NCBI RefSeq assembly: GCF_000002235.5
Contig: NW_022145606.1
Span: 20,511,480 to 20,575,479 of the forward strand
Direction: 5' to 3'
DNA: 64,000 nt
From: Strongylocentrotus purpuratus
Taxonomy: Eukaryota > Echinodermata > Echinoidea > Camarodonta > Strongylocentrotidae
Positions 35,197 through 45,349 of this stretch are shown here, piece by piece; position 1 is the first letter of the stretch, and every line of letters begins with the position of its first letter. The notes under the pieces were generated by a model. It worked only from the letters and a program-made list of their open reading frames with translations, was not told the DNA's origin and made no database searches. Made by a program: the position numbers and the translations under genes.

Positions 35197-37371
35197 TACC
35201 TTTAACATAAATTAAATGTCCCACATAACAATATACACGGTTGAGAATCTTGTCGAAAATATAGAAGGAAAAAAAGCCAATCTTAATCTTAAAACAACGA
35301 TTTTAAATTTCTCAAGTTATTGCCAATCTAAGGACTTGATTTTGTTGGTAGTTCCTGACATCAAATGTAATATATTAATAAATTAAAAATATCAAAGGTT
35401 TTTGCAGAAGTTTTCGCCCTTTCTGACATATTTTTTAGGGAATTGAATCAAAAGTTATTGAGCCAAACCACAAATTGTGGTATAGCTGTCTCGAATGGTA
35501 AGTGTACCAATCATCTAACATATGTACAAAATCAACCTATACACAATTATCTTACAAAATCTCCTTCCAGCAGTTATATTTTAAGCTTATATCTTAAATA
35601 TAATATTACCTTATGAAACTTATAAGATACAAAACAAAGTAACATTTGATGATTTGTACACTTGGAAGTTTATCAAACACCACATATTATTTTGCTCTTC
35701 GTGTTATGGTTTCTACGTCACGATACTACATTCAAGATATGAGATTCGAATATTACTTCTCCAGAGCTAATTGCATGTTGAAAAATAACACTCCTAATAA
35801 AATAAAATGATGTGCAGTGAAACGTAATTTAGCGAAGCGACAACCTTTATAGAAAGACCACCTGTCTATAAAGACTACCTGCCTTTTAAGATTATTATCA
35901 CTGTCTCCCTTACATGGTCCTTAGGTTAATCCAATAAATCATATACAAAATGTGTACAATCAAACTAAATCACATGTACTAAGTTTCCTGTAACTTTCCT
36001 GTAACCTATGAAAGTAGTTCTGGAGTTTACTTAAAGGGATCCGGTTATTTTGTCTCAGATTCTGAAACAAAATCCTGTATTTAGCTCATACTGCAATAAT
36101 AATTATAAACTTTCAGGTCAGTCAGGAACCCCGTGACTTTTACAAGCCGATCGCCTGCATGATTATCAAAATATTTACGATTAGAAATCGAAACCGAATT
36201 TTGCGTTTTCCTAACGGTTGTCATAACACTACAGTCTATTGGGCGAACGAGTATGGTTAAACCGGTCACTCAAAGATTTTTACTTTTTTTGAGGATCTTC
36301 TTGATCATTTTGAAGCGCAATTTTTGTTAAGGGCTTCAATATTGCACTATTTGACAGACACTGATAACACGTAGGGACGTGCATCTCAGATTAAACATTG
36401 TTAAACGATGCCTTTAAAGCTCCATAAAGATCTATGTCATTCATTGTCACACAATATCTGCAATGGGATAATGTCATACAGATACATTTCTCATGTAGAC
36501 TTTTAATTCCTCTCATAATGTCATCATTCAATGGCTAGCATGCATCATTGACGATGTATACTAACCAAGATATAAGCACATTGAGTCTTCAACATGATAC
36601 ATCGTACAGAACACATCTATGTTTGAATATTAATAGATAGCTAAACCTGTCTTTTCATAGAGCCTAAGAGGCTAACGACCTTTAATGATCACTTTTATGT
36701 CATGTTTAACTGCAAGACCAACATTATTCAACCGGATTCAATGTCAAAAGATCATATCAATTTTCCGGAAGCAACAAGCCATTCCAGTACGTGAGAATGT
36801 TTGTGAAGTCTGTTGTAATCACTCGTCGAACAAAAATCGACCTTGTTAAACTTCCTTTAAAAAATATTGCGCAATCACTTTTTTCCCCTATGGTGTTATA
36901 GCCTTTGTCACTTATGCATGTTGAAATCTTGATATACTTCGCTAATGATATTCCTGTGGCGTTGGGTACACATTGAAATGTGAATACGAATATTGCTGTG
37001 CTGTGGACTTTACTTCGCTCATTCCTGTGCTACTATACGTTTATCAAGGGGTAAGTTTATCATTCTCATGTTTTTTTTTTATAGAACCTGCAGTATAACA
37101 TTCTTACATTAAATTTACAGGGAAAAATAATACTAATTGTATCTATACATTTGTTAGCATAACATTTTCTACAACTACACTACACCTAGTACATAGTGAC
37201 CACTAAGGTATATGCAAAGTGAATTCCAGTCATAGAGATGCCCTTATATACAACAGGTGTATGGAATGGCTAATAACCAGGGGTTATGGAGAGAAACATG
37301 TATATTTAGACCGTAGACAAGTGCGTTATTATGTAATACTTTTGTAATGTACGTAACATTTTATTTTGTTA
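35197..37371 (+). other. Orphan A-type 5' flank, distal half
   Basis: Continues the flank interrupted at 25797. It matches 3890-5510 and 14368-15822, including the GTAAGT donor-like site at 37051 and the common end at TTTTGTTAA. After it there is no CT tract and no B-box gene. Confidence 0.65.
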
Positions 37372-37374
37372 AAG

Positions 37375-37720
37375 ATAAAGCTGAGTTCTGGTATAAAAAA
37401 AAGGATTCTCACATAATCAAACGAAACTTACACTGAATGTTCAAGATTACTAATAAATGTCATTTGCCAAACAATTTTGTTAGAAAATGTATACTGGCTG
37501 AGTAATGAGCATAGAAAGATTAGGAAATCAAGGTTAGTAGCCCCGACACCACTTGTGTAGTCCTATATACATCTTTATGTGAACAGTGCTTGTAACCTTA
37601 CCAAGACTGGGCCAAATTTATTATCATGTTGATGATTCCAGAACCTTGCAGTACACACCAATATATATATATGCTATAATTATGATCAACCTTTTCTGAT
37701 CGATTCCACAACGTTTGTCA
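37375..37720 (+). repeat. Fragment related to the 9.4-kb element (family R1)
   Basis: Matches 31460-31745, with its right part also matching 28470-28640. It starts at the TTAA where A-type flank similarity ends. Confidence 0.6.
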
Positions 37721-38387
37721 TAATATTGGTTTAACCAGTGGCGCAGGTACGGGCTGAGAAGGACGTCAATCGAATGAGAGATGATGGAAAAGGGGGAATT
37801 CAAATAACGTGAGATCATTTAAGGAGATAGATTACTTTACAAATACTCTTAACAAATTATAATATTATGTGAATCAGTAAGAGGTGTATTAAAATATTAT
37901 CATAAAATGCGTTTCGCCCTTAAGGTAGCAAAGAAGAAGAAAAAAAGAAGATAGGAGTGAAAGATAGAAAACATATAGGAAAAAAAACATAGAGAGAGAG
38001 TATGTATGTGTGTCTATTTCTCTTTAATATGCACAGTTTGTTCCACTCTAAAGGAGCAAGGGGTATATTTACCTCTCGACCTGGTCAATCTTCTTCCTCA
38101 TTTTGGGGACCTTTTTACGTTACATGTTTAAACCCCTTATGCCACACCCTACCAATATTAAGTGTCCATTTGTATGTCTTTTCATCTTTTGTTACCAAAT
38201 TAATTTCACTAGCATTAAAGGCATTATTGTTCTATCTACCTGGAACAAAGAAAAAGGACATAGACAACTAGTTTTGCAATTGGCCATGGTATTTATTAGT
38301 TGTAATATAGAAACTTTTCATCGTCATTAGACTAGTGGTATAACAAATATTTCAAATGAAAATAGTCTGTTAGCCTCACAATGAACA
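37721..38387. other. Stretch of unknown origin
   Basis: No homology to the other units and no recognisable protein. CAGTGGCGCAGG near 37737 resembles a hAT-type terminus but I see no partner. The frame at 38002-38271 has no recognisable domain. Confidence 0.35.
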
Positions 38388-39305
38388 GCAGTTCTCTGGT
38401 TTGAGACACGTAGCGTTAAAATAATAAAAACAAATCAACGCAGTTCTCTGGCCTGAGACACGTAGCGTTCCCAAAATAAAAACAAATCGACGCAGTTCTC
38501 TGGCCTGAGACACGTAGCGTTCACATTAACACTTTATTGCCTAAAACTGAGGATAACGAAAGCAAAGGCCTTATTGGTCATCCTCCGCCTACAAGCAAAG
38601 TGTAAACGGGGTGTAAACAATACTTATTGCAATAAAATGACCCCAATTAGATTAAAACAAATCAACGCAGTTCTCTGGCCTGAAACACATAGCGTTCACC
38701 TAATAAAATAAAACCAAAACAACGCAGTTCTCTGGCCTGAGACACGTAGCGTTCACATAATAAAATAAAACCAATTCAACGCAGTTCTCTGGCCTGAGAC
38801 ACGTAGCGTTCACATAGTAAAAACAAATCAACGCAGTTCTCTGGCCTGAAACACATAGCGTTCACCTAATAAATAAAACCAAATCAACGCAGTTCTCTGG
38901 CCTGAGACACGTAGCGTTCACATAATAAAATAAAACCAATTCAACGCAGTTCTCTGGCCTGAGACACGTAGCATTCACATAGTAAAAACAAATCAACGCA
39001 GTTCTCTGGCCTGAAACACATAGCGTTCACCTAATAAATAAAACCAAATCAACGCAGTTCTCTGGCCTGAGACACGTAGCGTTCACATAATAAAATAAAA
39101 CCAATTCAACGCAGTTCTCTGGCCTGAGACACGTAGCATTCACATAGTAAAAACAAATCAACGCAGTTCTCTGGCCTGAGACACGTAGCGTTCACATAAT
39201 AAAACCAAATCAACGCAGTTCTCTGGCCTGAGACACGTAGCGTTCACATAATAAAATAAAACCAAATCAACGCAGTTCTCTGGCCTGAGACACGTAGCGT
39301 TCACA
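38388..39305 (+). repeat. Minisatellite with higher-order structure
   Basis: Fifteen copies of a 33-bp core AACGCAGTTCTCTGG..TGAGACACGTAGCGTT, starting at about 38388, 38437, 38488, 38664, 38721, 38778, 38830, 38886, 38943, 38995, 39051, 39108, 39160, 39212 and 39269. Spacers are AT-rich and the period is 52-57 bp. From 38721 to 39160 three variants cycle (57+52+56), a 165-bp higher-order unit repeated nearly three times. Each core can fold (AACGC with GCGTT, TCTC with GAGA). A 93-bp block (38520-38612) recurs at 39300-39393. Confidence 0.9.
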
Positions 39306-39560
39306 TAAACACTTTCTTTCCTAAAACTGAGGATAACTAAAGCAAAGGCCTTATCGGTCATCCTCAGCCTACAAACCAAGTGTAAATGGGGTGACAATAC
39401 TAATTGCATTAAAATTTCCCATCATTGGCTCGAAGCCTGTTATCTTGCAAACTGGTATGTTCAACATGTGCAAATTAAAGACAATTCCGCGGTTTGGCGG
39501 TCAAAATTGTAAGATTTTCTGCCTTAGGACAGGATTCAACAGTTTCATAAAGTACTGTTA

Positions 39561-40684
39561 CAGAAGCACCCAAAATTCATATAGTACACAGTCATGACGA
39601 TACATGTAGCATTGAGTATTAACGTATGACGTCATAATGTCTAAGGTTTCAAGGTTGCTGGTTCCGATCAATGTTGTGCTTAACAATGGTGTCACCGTGT
39701 GGTGAACACACCGGCGTCAAGCACTGCCCTGCTCCGAATGCCCTGCTCCGTGCGTTGCTTGAATGATTTTACAGTGAACCTCATACGCATGCTTTGTTGT
39801 TTAATAAGAACTAGTACCCTGGATTACGAACAAATATGACATTAGCACGTCGGTACTATATGCTGAGTACTATTGAAAACCATAGACATTCATAGACAAT
39901 TCGCTAAAAGAAGATTATGTAAAGGCACTCTCAAATGTTAAGCAGAATGTAGGTATTGGTATTGATATATCTAAATGACTTGAAAATCAAATACTCTAGG
40001 AACACTTGTACAAGAGATGAAATACAATAAAAGAACTGTTCACAACTGTAGCGAAAGAAAGAGAAAGATTGATTTTAAGCCAAATCATACATATAATGTA
40101 CTTAAAAATATTATGTATACTTCAGAAGCACCCAAAATTCATATAGTACACAGTCATGACGATACATGTAGCATTGAGTATTAACGTATGACGTCATAAT
40201 GTCTAAGGTTTCAAGGTTGCTGGTTCCGATCAATGTTGTGCTTAACAATGGTGTCACCGTGTGGTGAACACACCGGCGTCAAGCACTGCCCTGCTCCGAA
40301 TGCCCTGCTCCGTGCGTTGCTTGAATGATTTTACAGTGAACCTCATACGCATGCTTTGTTGTTTAATAAGAACTAGTACCCTGGATTACGAACAAATATG
40401 ACATTAGCACGTCGGTACTATATGCTGAGTACTATTGAAAACCATAGACATTCATAGACAATTCGCTAAAAGAAGATTATGTAAAGGCACTCTCAAATGT
40501 TAAGCAGAATGTAGGTATTGGTATTGATATATCTAAATGACTTGAAAATCAAATACTCTAGGAACACTTGTACAAGAGATGAAATACAATAAAAGAACTG
40601 TTCACAACTGTAGCGAAAGAAAGAGAAAGATTGATTTTAAGCCAAATCATACATATAATGTACTTAAAAATATTATGTATACTT
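39561..40684 (+). repeat. Apparently perfect 562-bp tandem duplication
   Basis: 39561-40122 and 40123-40684 read identically by eye, joined head to tail with CA as the only junction homology. The unit contains the boundary block (TGACGTCA at 39627 and 40189) and the first part of the B-type flank. It is either very recent or an assembly artefact. Confidence 0.85.
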
Positions 40685-41560
40685 CAACTGATCTGCTACT
40701 GTTGTTCCACATTAAAGGCCTTGCATTAGCAAAAGTTCTCTCTTATCACGTTGACTTCAACATGGAAGAACACGTAATCTAGATTTGATAGAGTTTCATG
40801 ATCTTTCTTATCCTTATGAAAATATTTATCTAATCACTTAATCCTTCTACATTGGATACAATGATAATACTAAGTCTTGTCACCAAAATATATCTCTGAA
40901 GAACTTTGTGTAACTACGGTTGGTTATCTGCATTTATAATTCTTCCTAGCGAAATAAAAATATTTGTTTCAAGGGAGGTCGGCATAAGCATACCCCCCCC
41001 CCCCTCTCCACGTTCACGAACCCCTGTAACGCTTCTCTATGCATAACAAGGAACGTGAATGCATTCATCCTATGCTAGACTGCTATGATTCATATTAATA
41101 TTAATCTATTCACAAAACCCAACGGAGCACATCCTTTGTCAAAGCTCCTACATTATGTGTTTGGGGGAGGAATTTGTTTGCAAATTTGTGCCAAGTGAGC
41201 ATCAGTTTGACGTGGGATGGTATACAAATAGACGCCATCTTGATTGGCACCTGATACACATGTTACACGAGGCTGGATGAATTGTACTTCTTCAAACAGT
41301 TTCAATTATAAAAGGAGCATCTAGATGATCAAATTTCTTTCTGACTTCACATTACGAAGAATAACATTGCAACATACCGGTATACAAGGTGAGCTTTACA
41401 TTGTATGTAGGTCATTTTGCTGTGAAAAAGTTCGGTTTCATACAAGGAAGTGGATGAAAAATCGTAATTATGTGATCAAAGGAGAAACAGATGTATTTAT
41501 GCGGGATGGCGTATGTTTATCTCTCTGGGGGAAGAAATATATGTTTTAATGTAACACTAC
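40685..41560 (+). other. B-type 5' flank of gene 3
   Basis: Shared with 52060-52925 and, more diverged, 54585-55490. Blocks include CTTGCATTAGCAAAAG, a C run (40991), GAGCATCAGTTTGACGT and GACGCCATCTTGATT. It carries the TATA and donor-like sites given separately. Confidence 0.65.
41307..41388 (+). promoter_or_regulatory. Candidate TATA box and non-coding first exon of gene 3
   Basis: TATAAAAG at 41307-41314. About 75 bp downstream is a donor AAG/GTGAGC (GT at 41389-41390). A first exon of about 41337-41388 spliced to 42463 would give an intron of about 1.07 kb. The copy at 52680-52770 keeps the donor but has CATAAAAAAA instead of the TATA. The copy before gene 4 (about 55240-55310) lacks both. 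Confidence 0.4.
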
Positions 41561-42189
41561 CTTGTATAATGTGTTGGAGTATGAAGTTTTTAACGCTAAC
41601 TATAAAATGCTTCGTAACATTGGTTTGAAAACACAAAGTAAGGGCAAAGTCTGATCCAATCCAAAAGGTATTTGATTTTATAACACCTTTTTCTTGCAGT
41701 TATAACGCGTTGCATCTATTGCCCTTATATTACGCTTCGGCCACTAGATAATATCACTTTTCAAGACCACTGCCATTAAAGCGTGCATACGATCCTTAAC
41801 CTATGTAAAGAACAAGATCAACATGTCAATGTTGCTTTCAATAATTAATTCTGCAATTGTAATAATTTATACAAATCATATTACTAAATTGTGAAGTCCA
41901 TTTTGTCTTATCAATAGAAAGCCTTTCAAAAATACAAATGTTTTGGGCAATGCATGTATAATATAGGTTTGCTCTCAGTGCCTTATTATTTTACATAGGT
42001 TTTATGTTGATCTTGCCAATGTTCATGACCATACAAGTGTTTGATTAAATAAATGCAAAAACAGTAAATGACATTTGTATATCAATTTCAAAGCAATTTC
42101 ACTGAAGAAAGTACATTGGCATTTATTAATCATTCTTTGTTTTATGTGCATAAGGACATATTATTTAATAATGGAAGTCATTTTACTAA

Positions 42190-42440
42190 ACATATTTTAT
42201 TCTCTTCTTTTCCCTCTGTCTTTTCCTTCCTCCTTATTCTTCAATCCCCTCTTTCAATCTCTTCCTTTTTCACTTTGTCCTCGTCCTCTTTCTCTCCCTC
42301 CGTGGCTCCCCCATCCCTCCTGACGTTCCCTCATTCTTTCTCCCTTCCTTTTCTCTCTGTCTATCTCTTCCCCGCTCATCCAACCCATAACTGCCCCATC
42401 ACCACCTCTCTCTCTCTCTCCCTCTCTCTCTCTCTCTCTC
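42190..42440 (+). repeat. CT-rich tract before gene 3
   Basis: About 250 bp of pyrimidine-rich sequence ending in (CT)n, followed by GGATACAG (AG 42461-42462), an acceptor 18 nt before the ATG. Confidence 0.8.
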
Positions 42441-42480
42441 ATCAGAATTGTTCTGGATACAGGTCAATACTCTGATCAGG

Positions 42481-44289
42481 ATGGCGGCGAACTTCAGCTC
42501 AGCAGGAAACACCTGTGAAGGAGAGAACTGTGAGGTCATCACAGATGTGACGTACTACGTGAAGGAGAAGAAGACGCTCTGCGATGGCTGCGCCTCCAAA
42601 GAGGGATGCATCGGAAAAGCCAGAAAGGGTGGGTTGAATCTTTATTGTGAGGAGCATGATGAAGAAATGAAACTGTATTGTACAACGCATAATGTAGCAG
42701 TGTGTCAATTATGCGCAATGATAGATCATCGTGACATGTCTTGCGTGCAACAGGGTTTAGACCGCGCCATCATGGAAAGTAAACGGAGCCTAATCACTCT
42801 AAAAGAACAGGCAAAGGACAAATTGAAGCTGTGTCGAGTTTATGGAGATCAGATTCATAAGTGTAGAAAAGACACCGACACCCATCTACAAGCTTTGAAA
42901 GATGAAGTTGATTTTCTAATCAATAAGGCGATCCAAACAGACAAGGACAAAGAGAAGGAGGATGCTGCAAAAATCAACCAGGAGACTGATGAGAAGAATA
43001 CAAAACTTCACGAGGAGATTAAACAAATCAATGAAAAGATTCGAAAAAACGATGAGGAGAAAAAAAATCTACTTGAATTAAACCGTTCAAATGCAGAGAG
43101 GAGACGAGAACCCATCGAAAATAAACGACATGGTCTTCAAACCGACATTAAAAAAATCGCTGAAGAGAACGAACGAAAGATTGGTGAATTGGAGAACGCA
43201 TGGCAAAATGACACACACAAAACAGAGACTACAGTACAGACACTTGATACAGTACTCGAAAATGATACAAATGTCATCAAAGACGGGCATCGTGTACAGA
43301 TATCGGTGAGTGATATATTAAAGAAGCCATTGAACGAGGGTGAGGTGAAACAAGTCACTAATACCATATCAGGTGTGAGGTTTGTGAAGGGTGCTGGGAG
43401 AAAGAAGTATGATGGGAGGATTGGTGGTTATGATGGGGAGTGGAAGCTCATTGATACAATCAATGTCAGTGATAACATCACATTCCCAGCCGCTGTAGGA
43501 TACATAGATGAATGTAATGTGATCTTCACAGATAGCTTAATTGATAGCCGACATACTTACATGTTAGATATGAATACTAAAACCAGTGAGAGAGTGGTAA
43601 CCAGTAGTGGTACATCATGGGTTTCTTCCTGCGCATTGCTGAATGATGGCAAGGTAGTATGCGGCAAACGCAGTAAAGGGTGTACAGGGGACAGTTTGAC
43701 TGGATGCATCAGTGTGTATGACAGACAATGGAAGCACATCAATGACGTCACAATACCAAGACACACAACGCGTGATAACACAAGGGTGGATGTAGCTGTT
43801 GACCAGGATGGGATGATCATCGCTGTTGAGTCGACTCAGTCTAAGATATACGTCATCAACCCATCTGATGGTAAGATCATGAATACCATCACATGTAAAC
43901 AGGGTATAAAAATGCGTGGTGTATTATCATCAGGTCATATCATCGCTCGACCCTCACGACCAGATCACAAATTGTTCATCATCGACAGACAGGGTGCTCA
44001 AACGGAAATCCCCCACAGTGGTGTCATCATGAATGCCTGCATCGATCCTATGACAGACGACCTCTACATTGTGACATCAGATTATGAGAGGAAGACGTGT
44101 GTGATTGATCAGGTGATGAGTGGGGATGACATGAAAAATAGAAGAGTAGCATCATTCCCTCTATCAACAGAACTGAGTGATAGGATGGGTCACCTTTTAT
44201 TATCTGGGGTGATGATGACGTCATCAGGGAAACTGATTGCTTGCGATGGAGACAACATTCTCGTATTTACAAACAGATTCCTCCTCTAA
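42481..44289 (+). CDS. RING-less TRIM-like protein, B-box gene 3 of the tandem array
   Basis: 602 residues in one exon, starting at MAANFSS with strong context (A at -3, G at +4) and a conserved acceptor 18 nt upstream. N-terminal cysteines are complete (C12, C17, C34, C37, C43). The B-box is present but one residue shorter between its first His and next Cys (C-X2-H-X7-C). The coiled coil (about 90-290) carries more substitutions than the other copies, e.g. KNLLELNRSNAERRREP. Propeller-like domain from about 300. The C-terminal variable loop reads STELSDRMGHLLLS. It is the only copy with a canonical AATAAA nearby (44563) and a TATA-bearing flank, so it may be the best-equipped copy for expression. 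Cytosolic scaffold role inferred from the family. Confidence 0.9.
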   Translation: MAANFSSAGNTCEGENCEVITDVTYYVKEKKTLCDGCASKEGCIGKARKGGLNLYCEEHDEEMKLYCTTHNVAVCQLCAMIDHRDMSCVQQGLDRAIMESKRSLITLKEQAKDKLKLCRVYGDQIHKCRKDTDTHLQALKDEVDFLINKAIQTDKDKEKEDAAKINQETDEKNTKLHEEIKQINEKIRKNDEEKKNLLELNRSNAERRREPIENKRHGLQTDIKKIAEENERKIGELENAWQNDTHKTETTVQTLDTVLENDTNVIKDGHRVQISVSDILKKPLNEGEVKQVTNTISGVRFVKGAGRKKYDGRIGGYDGEWKLIDTINVSDNITFPAAVGYIDECNVIFTDSLIDSRHTYMLDMNTKTSERVVTSSGTSWVSSCALLNDGKVVCGKRSKGCTGDSLTGCISVYDRQWKHINDVTIPRHTTRDNTRVDVAVDQDGMIIAVESTQSKIYVINPSDGKIMNTITCKQGIKMRGVLSSGHIIARPSRPDHKLFIIDRQGAQTEIPHSGVIMNACIDPMTDDLYIVTSDYERKTCVIDQVMSGDDMKNRRVASFPLSTELSDRMGHLLLSGVMMTSSGKLIACDGDNILVFTNRFLL

Positions 44290-45349
44290 ATCGAATCTCC
44301 TTTGAATACATTTTTTCATGTTCATTACGTATGCACATGCATGCACGTAAACACATGATATCTACAAATTATTATTTTGATGTACTCATTTCGCTTCAAT
44401 CTTTACAGACTAGAAAACCCTCATTTGATCATGGTTCCAACATGTTAAGTTCCTAAGATAGCATGACATGATGTCATCACTAGCATCCGAATAATTACAT
44501 GCATATCTCAATTGTGTCTTATAACATGTACATAGATAAACAGGATAAACACTTTTCACATGAATAAATGAATCGTTATCATGTCTTTATTTCAAGGAAA
44601 AGTATAGCCATACATGAATTTGCATGAGTACAATTACAATTTCCATAATCAGGTGCAAGCCAAGTTTGTACTATGAATAATAAAATACAAAAAGCGGGAG
44701 AAAATCTATATATCACTGCTATCAATCTAATTGAAATCAGGTTTGATTATAATTTTCCATTTGCACTTTGTATTAACATGTATGTACATAAACAAATGGT
44801 TTGGCTATCACCACTAGCATTACAAAAATTACGTGTTTGTTATTACATGTAGCTAGACTAGATATGTTCTTATAAGAAAAGTGTAGCAATAATCATTACC
44901 ATATTCGGTTCTAGCCAGGTTGGTGCAAGTATAATACAACAAGCAAGAGGAAATACAAAAATGCAAAAAAATTGAATAAAATCATAGTGACTCTAGGAGA
45001 AAATAAATGACTTTTATTGAAATACTTTAATAATGCAATACGATACAGAGTTTCCTGTTCTGTCAAAATACTATTTGCACGACATTAGCTCATAACATAT
45101 GTTAATTCGTGCATTATACAGAGATTAAAGAAGATTCAAACTTAGGCATTTTAAATTTGTCTCGTTACATGTTGATATAGTTCATTGTGTTCTGCTAAGA
45201 GCAGTCCACACAGGAGAGCCCCCTTTAATTATATCTCTTTTCCACTCGATATTCTAGCCTTCTTCTTAATTATGTCATATGATCTGTCACATATAAGCTG
45301 AAAATTGGAATAATATTAATGTTACCAAATAAAAGAAAAAGGTTGCATA
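44290..45349 (+). other. 3' flank of gene 3
   Basis: Collinear with 7767-8759. Contains AATAAA at 44563-44568 about 275 bp after the stop, the best poly(A)-signal candidate among the four genes. No other gene is seen. Confidence 0.5.

Noticed and set aside
38388-39305. CRISPR-like look: 33-bp near-dyad repeats separated by about 20-25-bp spacers
   Set aside because: The spacers are themselves repeated in a fixed cycle, the genome is eukaryotic, and there are no cas genes. It is a minisatellite.
39158-39409. Repeat protein on the - strand (VNATCLRPENCVDLVL repeats)
   Set aside because: It is translation of the minisatellite; monomer lengths of 52 and 56 bp break the frame between copies.
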